Shown in pieces: positions 8,404 through 16,458 of a stretch of DNA of 64,000 nt. Numbering within the stretch: the first letter of the stretch is position 1; each line of letters starts with the position of its first letter. The notes below the pieces were generated by a model that did not search any database, was not told the origin of the DNA, and was given only the letters and a program-made list of their open reading frames with translations. A program made the translations under genes and the position numbers. Source of the stretch: Campylobacter gracilis (GTDB lineage: Bacteria > Campylobacterota > Campylobacteria > Campylobacterales > Campylobacteraceae); the NCBI RefSeq assembly GCF_018374135.1, contig NZ_JAHAFS010000001.1:150881-214880 (forward strand), in the 5' to 3' direction.

Positions 8404-11010
8404 CTAGCCGAAATTTACGGGGTCCATATCGATCTCAACGGGCAGATGCTCAAGCGCGCGCGCGGCGTTAATCAGCGGCACGTGCGAGCTAGCGCGCAGC
8501 AGAATTTCAAAGCGAAATTTCGACGCAATATAGGCGATGCCCGCCTTGCCGTAGCCGATGATTTCAAAGCTCTCGCTCGCTTTCTCTTTCAAATACTGCG
8601 CGGAATTTTCGGTAAGATTTTCGGTTTCTAAATTTATAAAATTTTGCGCAGCGCCATTTCTTTCAGGCTTTAAATTTACGCTACCCGCATCCCAGTCGCA
8701 AGCTGAAATTTGTGCGGTATTTTTTAAATCTGAAGCGTTTTTTTGGGAGCCTAAATTTACATCGCCCGTGCGCAAATCCGAGCTTTGAAATTTAGAATTT
8801 GATATTTCGCTGCTACCCCCCCCTGCGGCATTTTCTAAATTTAAAACATTTAAACTTGCTCGCTTCAAGCCTGTATCCAGCCCGTCATGCGATGCAAACG
8901 CGCTACTTCCCACCTGTTTGCGGCGCAAAAGATCAAGCGCCACGTTCATTATCTCGCCCGCCGTCTTTTCGTTTTTATGCGAGATCAGCACGCGCAAAAG
9001 CCGCATATAGGGCGGATAGAGCCCCTCGCGAAACTCAGCCTCGTCGCGCAAAAAATCATCGTAGTTTTCGATATAATCCCTAAAAAAGCCGCTCTGGCGC
9101 GTCTGTATGACGACCCTGCCCTGCCCCGAGCGACCCGCGCGGCCAGCCACCTGCATCGCAAGCGCCAGCGTCTTTTCACGCGCCCTAAAATCGGGATAGC
9201 TCAGATGTTCGTCGATCCCCATTATCACCGCAAGATCCACGCCGTGGTAATCGTGCCCCTTACTAAGCATCTGCGTGCCTACCAAAATGTCGATTTTATG
9301 GGCGTTGAAGTTATTGAGTAGCGCCTCAAGCTTGCGCTGCGTGGTAATCTCGTCGCGATCAAATTTTGCGATGCGAGCGCTCGGGAAATGCGCCGCAAGC
9401 TGTGCCGCAAGCTCGCCCGTGCCGATCTTGCGCGCCTGCATCACTTCGCCGCCGCAGTTTTCGCAAGATGCCTTGTAAAACGTGCTAAAGCCGCAGTAAT
9501 GGCACTTCAGTGCCGCGGCGTCCGCGTGGTAGCTCATCCCGACGGCGCAAAATGGGCAGCGCACGATCTGCCCGCAGTTTTCGCAAACCATATATTTGTA
9601 GTTCGCGCGCGTCGGCAAAAACACGACAGCCTGCTTGCCGGCTTCGAGGCTACGCTCGATCTCGGTTAAAATTTTAGGGCTCAGCCCCGTCTCGCTCTCG
9701 TCGAAAATAAAGCGCTTGGCGCTGTTAAAATAGGTGCCGCGCAGGCGGAAGTGCGGCTGCTTCGCATAGGTGCTAAGTGCAGGCGTCGCAGAGCCCAAAA
9801 CCACGCGGATGCCGAGCTTTTTGCCGACGAAAATCGCGGCGTCGCGGGCATTTAGGCGCGGCGCAGCAGCCGATTTATAGCTGTCGTCGTGCTCCTCGTC
9901 CACGACGATGAGACCCAGATCGCTAAAGGGCAAAAACAGCGCCGAGCGGGCACCCGCGATGAGCCGGATCTCGCCTGCGTTAAATTTCGCTAAAATTTCG
10001 CGCTTTTTCTTGGGCGAAATTTTGGAGTGCCAGACGCCGAGCCGTTCGCCGAAATAGCTCTGTAGCCGCTTCGTCATCTGCGGCGTGAGCGAAATCTCGG
10101 GCATCAAAAACAGCGCCTGCTTGCCCGCAGCGAGCGCCTGCGCGATCAGCGCGATATAAATTTCGCTCTTGCCGCTGCCCGTATCGCCGAAAATCAGCGA
10201 CGTCTCATTGGCTTCGGCAAATTTACGCGCTTGCTCCTGCGCGGGGGTGAGGTTTGGAATTTTACCTATTTGAAGCGGGGATAGCGGCGAAACGGGAGTT
10301 TGAACTGCGGCGGAATTTTGAATTGAGATAGAATTTTGCCCCTCGGCAAAATTCCGCTCTTGAATAGAATTCGGTGCAATGGTGGAATTTTGTTTGTGTG
10401 CAGAATCAGGTTCGGCAACAAAATTTATTGTAGTGGCGGAATTTTGTGCCAATATAGAATTTTGGATTGAGACGGAATTTTGCTCATCGACAAAGTCCCT
10501 CTCTTGGATAGAATTCTGAACGGAGGTAGAATTTGACGCCAAATTTTGCGAGATAGAATTTGGTACCTGCTTTAAATTTTGCTTTTGCGAAAAATTCGGC
10601 ATGGTAGCAGAATTTTGTGTGACGCCAAAATTCCCATCGAGCGCAAAATTTTGTTTATCAGCAAGAGTTTGCTCTGGGGCGCAATTCTGATTGGTAGCAA
10701 GATTCGCAAAATCTTGCGTCGTCTCGCTTGCAGGCTCAAAAATCCCGAATACAACGCCCTTTTCGCAGACATAGTAGTACGCGATAAAATTTGCAAGCGC
10801 GATTTGAAACGGAGTAAATTTAAGCTGCCAGATTTCAGCGATTGCTTTAGTTTTAAAGACAGGCTTTGAAACCTCGCGCAGGATCACGACGGATTTGACG
10901 CTCGATTTTACAGGTACGGATACGATTTGATAAGCTGAGATTTTAAAATTTGAACTATAAGTAAGCGGCTTTAGGCCGGCACCCAAAACCGCAACTTCAT
11001 AATAGAACAT
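8404..11010 (-). CDS. priA: Primosomal replication-restart helicase PriA with two low-complexity inserts
   Basis: PriA recognises stalled forks and reloads the replisome. All hallmarks are present: Walker A GDTGSGKS (about residue 272), DEEH box VVDEEHDDSY, paired zinc-binding CxxC motifs (CENCGQIVRCPFC, CHYCG, CENCGG), GTQMLSKGHDYHGVDL and the motif VI region QVAGRAGR. Family length is usually 600-730 aa; this product is 868 aa. Insert 1 (about residues 105-245, before Walker A) is built of about 20 hexapeptides of the form QNSxxx/PNFxxx. Insert 2 (about residues 717-805, in the C-terminal domain) is Asn/Ser-rich without strict periodicity. The conserved blocks are intact, so the protein is probably active. 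It follows the pilin-like gene by 4 bp. Confidence 0.95.
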   Translation of the reverse strand: MFYYEVAVLGAGLKPLTYSSNFKISAYQIVSVPVKSSVKSVVILREVSKPVFKTKAIAEIWQLKFTPFQIALANFIAYYYVCEKGVVFGIFEPASETTQDFANLATNQNCAPEQTLADKQNFALDGNFGVTQNSATMPNFSQKQNLKQVPNSISQNLASNSTSVQNSIQERDFVDEQNSVSIQNSILAQNSATTINFVAEPDSAHKQNSTIAPNSIQERNFAEGQNSISIQNSAAVQTPVSPLSPLQIGKIPNLTPAQEQARKFAEANETSLIFGDTGSGKSEIYIALIAQALAAGKQALFLMPEISLTPQMTKRLQSYFGERLGVWHSKISPKKKREILAKFNAGEIRLIAGARSALFLPFSDLGLIVVDEEHDDSYKSAAAPRLNARDAAIFVGKKLGIRVVLGSATPALSTYAKQPHFRLRGTYFNSAKRFIFDESETGLSPKILTEIERSLEAGKQAVVFLPTRANYKYMVCENCGQIVRCPFCAVGMSYHADAAALKCHYCGFSTFYKASCENCGGEVMQARKIGTGELAAQLAAHFPSARIAKFDRDEITTQRKLEALLNNFNAHKIDILVGTQMLSKGHDYHGVDLAVIMGIDEHLSYPDFRAREKTLALAMQVAGRAGRSGQGRVVIQTRQSGFFRDYIENYDDFLRDEAEFREGLYPPYMRLLRVLISHKNEKTAGEIMNVALDLLRRKQVGSSAFASHDGLDTGLKRASLNVLNLENAAGGGSSEISNSKFQSSDLRTGDVNLGSQKNASDLKNTAQISACDWDAGSVNLKPERNGAAQNFINLETENLTENSAQYLKEKASESFEIIGYGKAGIAYIASKFRFEILLRASSHVPLINAARALEHLPVEIDMDPVNFG
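10313..10651. repeat. RAATTY lattice inside priA (18-bp spacing)
   Basis: By hand count 18 RAATTY sites begin at 10313, 10331, 10349, 10367, 10385, 10421, 10439, 10457, 10475, 10511, 10529, 10541, 10556, 10574, 10592, 10610, 10628 and 10646. Intervals are 18 or 36 bp, except 12 and 15 bp around 10541 and 10556. Each 18-bp unit encodes one hexapeptide. Confidence 0.92.
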
Positions 11011-11014
11011 TTAG

Positions 11015-11494
11015 CTATTGAGCTATCTTTTGGCAAAGGTCATCTTGATGATTACAATCAAATGAACCAAGGTTTCTTCCCGCGGGTATGGCAGCAGAAT
11101 TTTGAACGTATGTAAATTGAGTGCATGCTCTTCCTACACAAGCCCAATAACTAGTATTGGCTACACCCGCGCACCATCCATTAATTGTAACATTAGGAGA
11201 AGCGCCGCAACCGGTTTTTGGATAAATAGGGTTTTGTAGTATATTCTCGAAAAGTTTAGTAGTATCATCCGTAGCAGCTTCCAAATCCGGCCATGTAGTT
11301 ACGCCCCTCATCATATTCTCACTTCTTACAAGAGATATACCGCTCCTAATAGCAGCAACATCACCACGCATCTTAGCGATCGTAGCATCATCGCGCGTAG
11401 CGGCCAATCTAGGCACCGCGATGCCTGCCAAAATACCTAAAACGACGATGACAAAAACAAGCTCGATCATCGTAAAAGCTTTTAAATTTTTCAT
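11015..11494 (-). CDS. Type IV pilin-like / type II secretion pseudopilin
   Basis: The 159-aa product starts with a short basic leader, then FTMIELVFVIVVLGILAG, the class III signal cleaved and N-methylated by prepilin peptidase, with the conserved Glu at +5 of the mature chain. The hydrophobic helix is followed by a small globular domain containing six cysteines, probably disulfide-bonded. Campylobacter lacks ordinary type IV pili but uses a type II secretion-like (Cts) apparatus for natural transformation. A pseudopilin for DNA uptake is therefore the likeliest role, which is inference. It lies 4 bp upstream of priA in the same direction and is probably cotranscribed with it. Confidence 0.85.
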   Translation of the reverse strand: MKNLKAFTMIELVFVIVVLGILAGIAVPRLAATRDDATIAKMRGDVAAIRSGISLVRSENMMRGVTTWPDLEAATDDTTKLFENILQNPIYPKTGCGASPNVTINGWCAGVANTSYWACVGRACTQFTYVQNSAAIPAGRNLGSFDCNHQDDLCQKIAQ

Positions 11495-11576
11495 GTTAAA
11501 TCCTTTGATTTAAAGTGGAATGATTATAGCCAAATTTAAATAAAATTAATTTTAGTTAAAGAAAAAATCCTGCATT

Positions 11577-12563
11577 TTAAATGGAATTTTGTGAAATTTC
11601 ATTAAATTCTGCGATTTTTTGTCCGAATTTTACGGACGTATCGGTCGGCGTTTCAAATTTCAAAAACTCGCTTTGCGCTACGAGTACGATCGTTGAGCCA
11701 AGCTCAAAATTTCCCAAATGATCGCCCTTTTTAAAGTTTAAATTTTCATACTCGTAAAGCGCCTCAGATCTACTTGCGCATGCATTCGTCTGTATTCGCG
11801 CATCGAAATCAAATCTCATCTTACCAACGTTTAAAGCACCCACGAAAACCATCCACAAAATCCCGCCGTTTCGCATTTTGCACTTCAAAATCACGCGCTC
11901 GTTTTTAGCGTAGAGGTTTGGAATTTTAAGTAAAAATTTCTTCGCCACGCTGTAAAGATCCGCAGGGATGTAAAGCGCCTGCAGCACGCTCAGGTCGCAC
12001 GGCGCGTGATAATGATGATAATCGCGCGGGCTTAGATAGATGTTTGCGTAGCTTAAATTTACGTCGCCTTGGACGCCGATTGCGCTCGTTTCGCGGCTCG
12101 CACCGCTTTCATCGCTATAAATTTCAGCTCGCACGCCGCTTGCGGAATAATTTGCGCCGCTTTCACCGTCCATGATTTTTGCTTGCGCGGCATCTGCGGC
12201 GTCATCTAAATTTTTAACCGATCCGCCGCTTTCGCTTGCCGTAAACGTGCACCCCAGCAGCTCGCTAAGGCTATATTCGCAGCCTTTTACGCTAAAAGCT
12301 TGCAGATCGGCGCAGCATCCGCTCTCAAAGATCACGCCGTCGCTAGGGCTTATAAAAGCCGTCTCGTCTGCCGCTATCTCGCGCGGACGCAGCAAGCGGC
12401 GGGTAAAAAGCGCGTTTAGGCTCGCGTAGCTTTGCGGCAGATCAAATTCGCTCATATCGATTTTGAAAAATTCCACATATTTGCGGTTGATAAAATTTTG
12501 TATAAATTTAGGGAATTTCACCGCGGCGATAACCCCGAAAATCCTCGAAATAAAACTTCTCAT
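11577..12563 (-). CDS. psd: Phosphatidylserine decarboxylase proenzyme with an internal insert
   Basis: Psd converts phosphatidylserine to phosphatidylethanolamine at the inner membrane. The self-cleavage site LGST (near residue 290) generates the pyruvoyl cofactor. SPSDG (residues 65-69) and YLSPRDYHHYHAP (active-site histidines, about residues 176-188) are present. The product is 328 aa against about 260-290 for relatives. The excess is a segment at about residues 108-172 rich in Gly, Ser, Ala and Asp, a further case of the low-complexity inserts seen in queC, ybeY and priA, though without a regular lattice. Its ATG directly abuts the stop of the upstream metallophosphoesterase gene. The same two genes are adjacent in C. 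jejuni. Confidence 0.93.
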   Translation of the reverse strand: MRSFISRIFGVIAAVKFPKFIQNFINRKYVEFFKIDMSEFDLPQSYASLNALFTRRLLRPREIAADETAFISPSDGVIFESGCCADLQAFSVKGCEYSLSELLGCTFTASESGGSVKNLDDAADAAQAKIMDGESGANYSASGVRAEIYSDESGASRETSAIGVQGDVNLSYANIYLSPRDYHHYHAPCDLSVLQALYIPADLYSVAKKFLLKIPNLYAKNERVILKCKMRNGGILWMVFVGALNVGKMRFDFDARIQTNACASRSEALYEYENLNFKKGDHLGNFELGSTIVLVAQSEFLKFETPTDTSVKFGQKIAEFNEISQNSI

Positions 12564-13691
12564 CTATGCCTTTCTAAGCTTAAGCAGCGCGATCTCGGCA
12601 TCGGCAAAGACCCTTATCGGCGGGCCCCAAAACCCCACGCCGCTGCTTACGTAAATTTGCTTCAGCCCGTCGTTATACAGCCCGTAAAGATACTTCTGGC
12701 TAAGCAGCACCAAAAGCGTCCACGGAAAAATTTGCCCCGCGTGAGTGTGTCCGCAAATACACAGATCGACCTCGTCGCGCACGAAATCCACGACGTATTT
12801 TGGCTGATGCGCGAGTAAAATTTTTGGTTTATCGGGGTCTGCCTGCGCTAGCGCGGCGCCGAGATCTGGCTGCATGTATCCGAAGCGAAAACCGCTAAGA
12901 TCGTGCACGCCCATTAAATTTAGCCCCTCAAATTCCACGCTTTCGTTTTGCAGCACCCGCACGCCCGCTTTTTGCATCGCCGCGATAAGTCCGCTTGCGT
13001 CGCCGCGGTAATACTCGTGGTTGCCCGTGACGAAAAAGATAGGTTTTTTGATCGCCTCAAGAGGCTGTAAAATATCCCCGAGCTCATCCGAGCGCAGATC
13101 AAACATATCGCCCACGATCAGCAGCGCATCGTAATTTAGCGAGTTTATCTGCACTACGACGCCTTGCAAAAATTCCTTTTTCAAAAACTCGCCCAGATGC
13201 ACGTCTGAGATGACGGCAAAGTTTAGCTCGCGAGCTAAGTTTTTGATTTTTATTTCGCGCTCGGTGATTTTTGGAATTTTTAGCGCATTATAAAGCCCTT
13301 TAAAAATATAGCTAAACGCCATTATTACGAAGGTTACATCTATAAAGGTTTTTAAAAATTTCCGCCTGTTTTGGCTAAATTTAACCACATGCGCGGCGGC
13401 GCTTAGCACGTCGTAAGCAAGGCAGATAAAAAAGAGCGAAAAGGACGCTGCCATGCAAAATACGCAAGCTTTATAGAGCAGCTCGTTTTTAAAGCTTCCA
13501 TTAAGCCCAAAACCTACAAAAAATATCGCATCTGAAATCGCCAAAGCTACGCAAAGCAAGCTCAAGGCAGGGCGAAACGTAGCGAAGCCTTTATATGGCG
13601 TAAAGCGCGCGCTGATCGATCTGTAGACGTAAAGATTAAAAAACAGAAATAAAACCGTGCCGACGATCGGAAAAATATAGGCGCTTTTCAA
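12564..13691 (-). CDS. Membrane-anchored metallophosphoesterase
   Basis: The 375-aa product has about four N-terminal hydrophobic helices (residues 1-145), then a calcineurin-like phosphoesterase domain. All five metal motifs are visible: DVHLGEF, GDMFDLR, GNHEYY, and GHTHAGQIFPW near the C-terminus, with LAHQP in between. This layout matches the YkuE/LpxH-like membrane phosphoesterases. Its position next to psd suggests a role in lipid or envelope metabolism, but the substrate is unknown. It ends one base before the psd start, so the two are translationally coupled. The Crp-family regulator gene lies just upstream on the same strand. Confidence 0.9.
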   Translation of the reverse strand: MKSAYIFPIVGTVLFLFFNLYVYRSISARFTPYKGFATFRPALSLLCVALAISDAIFFVGFGLNGSFKNELLYKACVFCMAASFSLFFICLAYDVLSAAAHVVKFSQNRRKFLKTFIDVTFVIMAFSYIFKGLYNALKIPKITEREIKIKNLARELNFAVISDVHLGEFLKKEFLQGVVVQINSLNYDALLIVGDMFDLRSDELGDILQPLEAIKKPIFFVTGNHEYYRGDASGLIAAMQKAGVRVLQNESVEFEGLNLMGVHDLSGFRFGYMQPDLGAALAQADPDKPKILLAHQPKYVVDFVRDEVDLCICGHTHAGQIFPWTLLVLLSQKYLYGLYNDGLKQIYVSSGVGFWGPPIRVFADAEIALLKLRKA

Positions 13692-13694
13692 ACT

Positions 13695-14333
13695 CTAGCC
13701 TTGGATATACTCGTCCAGCTTATCTTTATCAAAGCCCGTGATTTCTTGTTTATCGTCTAAAATTAGCGCACCGCTCTTTTTAAATTTAGTGATGGTGCGC
13801 GAAAATGTCTCGGGGGTAACATTTAGAATTTTGGCTATTCTGGTGTATTTCGTGCTCATAAAAATATCAAAATTCTCGCTGATAAACTTAGCGATCTTGC
13901 CGTCGCAGCTAAGCACGACTTGATTATCAAAGATCGCATTTAGCGCGCGGATCTTCTCAGACATCGATTTTAAAAGCTCCAGGCAAATTTTAGGATCGCT
14001 CATAAACTCGTTTTTAAATTTTTCATAATCGATCTTTAGCACCTCGCCGTTTGTCGAAAACACGCCGCTTGCAGGATAGCTCGTCTCTTCGAAATTTACC
14101 ATCTCGGCAACGAGCGAGATAGGGCGGATCTCGCGCATATGGATCTCACGCCCCTTTGCGGAGGTTTTATAGATTTTTAAAATTCCTTTTAGCAGGATTA
14201 ATAGATACTGCGAGCGCTCGCCCTCGAAAAATAAAATTTCGCCCTTTTTGTAACTTTTATGGATGCTAATCTGCTCTAAACGATCGATTTGCGCTGCGCT
14301 TAGAGCTTTAAAATAAGGGATTTTCTCAAGCAT
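13695..14333 (-). CDS. Crp/Fnr-family transcriptional regulator
   Basis: The 212-aa product has an N-terminal cyclic-nucleotide-binding beta-roll (about residues 10-115; GEILFFEGE, LILLKGILKIYK). A dimerisation helix follows, then a winged HTH (about 160-205) with IAKILNVTPETFSRTITKFKKSGAL, the Crp recognition-helix pattern. It lacks the N-terminal cysteine cluster of oxygen-sensing Fnr. Campylobacter NssR, a nitrosative-stress regulator, has the same size and layout, but orthology cannot be claimed from this alone. It is 3 bp upstream of the metallophosphoesterase gene and 9 bp downstream of mscL, possibly one transcript. Confidence 0.88.
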   Translation of the reverse strand: MLEKIPYFKALSAAQIDRLEQISIHKSYKKGEILFFEGERSQYLLILLKGILKIYKTSAKGREIHMREIRPISLVAEMVNFEETSYPASGVFSTNGEVLKIDYEKFKNEFMSDPKICLELLKSMSEKIRALNAIFDNQVVLSCDGKIAKFISENFDIFMSTKYTRIAKILNVTPETFSRTITKFKKSGALILDDKQEITGFDKDKLDEYIQG

Positions 14334-14342
14334 CTCCGTAAC

Positions 14343-14744
14343 CTATTTTTTAAGCAAGTCTCTTATCTCGGTAAGAAGTTTAATCTCTTCGCTAGGCTCG
14401 GCAGGTGCGGCAGGTTCCAGCGCAGGAGCAGGCTTTTTAAGCTTATTGATCGCCTTGATCGCGCAGAATATACAAAACGCGATGATGATAAAATCGACCG
14501 TTACCTGGATAAACGAGCCGTAGTTTATCGTAACAGCCGGGGTCTGCCCCACCGCTTCTTTTAGCACGATCTTAAGATCGGTAAAATTCATGCCTCCCGT
14601 AAGAAGTCCTAAAACCGGCATCATGATGTCGCTTACGAGCGAGGTTACGATCTTGCCGAAAGCTCCGCCGATTACGACGCCCACCGCCATATCGATGACG
14701 TTTCCTTTCATCGCAAATTCTTTGAATTCCTGAATGAAACTCAT
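14343..14744 (-). CDS. mscL: Large-conductance mechanosensitive channel MscL
   Basis: A 133-aa inner-membrane channel opening under membrane tension to release solutes during hypo-osmotic shock. The conserved N-terminal amphipathic segment EFKEFAMKGNVIDMAVGVV and the pore-lining TM1 glycine pattern (GVVIGGAFGKIVTSLV) are present. TM2 lies at about residues 77-97, with a charged C-terminal bundle. Length is typical. It is first of the leftward run mscL-crp-metallophosphoesterase-psd and divergent from gltX. Confidence 0.97.
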   Translation of the reverse strand: MSFIQEFKEFAMKGNVIDMAVGVVIGGAFGKIVTSLVSDIMMPVLGLLTGGMNFTDLKIVLKEAVGQTPAVTINYGSFIQVTVDFIIIAFCIFCAIKAINKLKKPAPALEPAAPAEPSEEIKLLTEIRDLLKK

Positions 14745-14820
14745 ATTGTCTCCTTAAATAAAATGCGCCGATATTAGCCTATTTTTGCTTTGTTTTTGCT
14801 TTTTATTAGGAAGTAAAAAG

Positions 14821-14826
14821 TATAAT
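14821..14826 (+). promoter_or_regulatory. -10 box of the gltX-yggT-slt operon
   Basis: A perfect TATAAT is preceded by phased T-tracts (14780-14812), typical of Campylobacter sigma-70 promoters. It lies 33 bp before the gltX start. Confidence 0.65.
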
Positions 14827-14858
14827 CCCAGCTTAAATTTAAACCCAAAGGACCTAAA

Positions 14859-16175
14859 TTGTATCGCTTCGCTCCGTCGCCCACCGGCGATATGCATATC
14901 GGAAATTTACGCGCGGCTATTTTTAACTACATCTGCTCGCTGCAGGATAAAAGCGGCTTCATTTTACGCATCGAGGATACCGACACTGCGCGCAATATCG
15001 AAGGCAAAGATCAAGAGATCATCGAAATTTTAAAGCGCTTTGGCATCTCGTGGCAGAGCCTGTATTATCAAAGCAAAAATTTAAAATTCCACCGCCAATT
15101 CGCTGCCAAGCTACTCTCTGAGAAAAAAGCGTTTTGCTGTTTTTGCAGCGAGGAGGAGCTTGAGGCGAAAAAGCAAGCCGCTAAGGACGCAGGCGAGGCG
15201 TACCGCTACGATGGGCACTGCGAGCATTTAAGCGACGAAGAGGTTCTAAACTGCGGCAAGCCCTTTACTATCCGCCTTAAAAAACCTGATCACGTGCTGG
15301 AATTTACCGACGCGATCAAGGGTCGTATTGCATTTGAGCCGCAGAACATCGACAGCTTCGTCATCATGCGCGCGGACAAGACACCGACTTATAACTTCGC
15401 CTGCGCCTGCGACGATATGATGCAGGGCGTGAGCTTCGTAATCCGCGGCGAGGATCACGTCTCAAACACCCCGAAGCAAAACTGGATTCGCCAAAGCCTC
15501 GGCTACGACGGCGAGATCAAATACGCGCACCTGCCGATCATATTAAATTCCGAAGGCAAAAAGATGAGCAAGCGCGAGGATAGCTCCTCGGTAAAATGGC
15601 TGCTTCAAAGCGGCTACCTGCCCGAGGCGATCGCGAATTATCTGATCCTGCTGGGCAACAAAACGCCGCGAGAAGTCTTTAGCATGGATGAGGCGGTGGA
15701 GTTTTTCGATATCGCTAAAATTTCAAAAAGCCCGGCGAAATTTGACGAGGACAAACTCGCCTTTATAAACCGCGAGCATATCAAAAGAGCGAGCGAGCAG
15801 CGCCTGGCTGAGCTTTTTGAGCTTGAGCCAAAATTTGCGCCTTTGATAAAATTTTACACTCAAGAAGCGAGCCTGATCCCACGTATCAAAGAAAAGATCG
15901 CAGCGATCTACGGCGCGAAAGATATCCCGCAGGAGTGGGCGGCGCAGGCGCAGGCGCTGCGAGAGGCGATCTTAAATTTATTAAGCTCAAACGGCGGTCC
16001 AATGGAATTTAATGATTTCAAAGCGGCACTTTCGCAAGCTACAAATTTAAAGGGCAAGAGCCTGTTTATGCCGCTTAGGTTTTTACTGACCGGCGTGCCT
16101 CACGGTCCGGAGCTTAGCGAGCTGTATCCGCTGATCCGCGCTGATTTAAAGGAGATACTTGATGCTACTAAATAG
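14859..16175 (+). CDS. gltX: Glutamyl-tRNA synthetase
   Basis: The 438-aa class I synthetase has the HIGH-type motif in FAPSPTGDMHIGNLRAA at the extreme N-terminus and the KMSKR signature (about residue 233). Epsilonproteobacteria usually carry two GltX enzymes, one of which charges tRNA-Gln for the GatCAB amidotransferase. The sequence start resembles the GltX1 type, but specificity cannot be settled here. The TTG start at 14859 is supported by AAAGGA just upstream and by the protein beginning directly on the conserved YRFAPSPTG. Thirteen RAATTY sites occur in this gene by hand count, well above chance for its composition. yggT overlaps the end. Confidence 0.95.
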   Translation: MYRFAPSPTGDMHIGNLRAAIFNYICSLQDKSGFILRIEDTDTARNIEGKDQEIIEILKRFGISWQSLYYQSKNLKFHRQFAAKLLSEKKAFCCFCSEEELEAKKQAAKDAGEAYRYDGHCEHLSDEEVLNCGKPFTIRLKKPDHVLEFTDAIKGRIAFEPQNIDSFVIMRADKTPTYNFACACDDMMQGVSFVIRGEDHVSNTPKQNWIRQSLGYDGEIKYAHLPIILNSEGKKMSKREDSSSVKWLLQSGYLPEAIANYLILLGNKTPREVFSMDEAVEFFDIAKISKSPAKFDEDKLAFINREHIKRASEQRLAELFELEPKFAPLIKFYTQEASLIPRIKEKIAAIYGAKDIPQEWAAQAQALREAILNLLSSNGGPMEFNDFKAALSQATNLKGKSLFMPLRFLLTGVPHGPELSELYPLIRADLKEILDATK

Positions 16176-16458
16176 CGTATTTTACGGCATTTTAGTGAGT
16201 ATTCACTACGTGATTCAAGCTTATATGATGCTAATTTTCGTCGCCTGCGTTTTGAGTTTCATCCGCCCAAATCCGTTCGGTAAATTTTATAAAATCGTCC
16301 GCGCGATCTCTGCGCTTACTGAGCCTGCTTTTGCGCTGGTGCGCCGCTATCTGCCTACGACTTTCGGCGGCTTTGATCTTTCGCCGTTAGTGATTTTATT
16401 TGTTTTAATGTTTTTTGATAATATGATAATTTATATTCTAAATAGGAGCGTTCTTTGA
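16162..16458 (+). CDS. YggT-family integral membrane protein
   Basis: A small protein (about 98 aa) with two hydrophobic segments (residues about 1-30 and 65-92). Between them lies the YggT signature FIRPNPFGKFYKIVRAISALTEP. The family has been linked to osmotolerance and membrane organisation without an established mechanism. The ATG at 16162 is preferred to the TTG one codon earlier because GGAG (16151-16154) is then 7 nt away. It overlaps the end of gltX by 14 bp and the start of slt by 4 bp, so the three genes are translationally coupled, as in C. jejuni. Confidence 0.9.
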   Translation: MLLNSVFYGILVSIHYVIQAYMMLIFVACVLSFIRPNPFGKFYKIVRAISALTEPAFALVRRYLPTTFGGFDLSPLVILFVLMFFDNMIIYILNRSVL

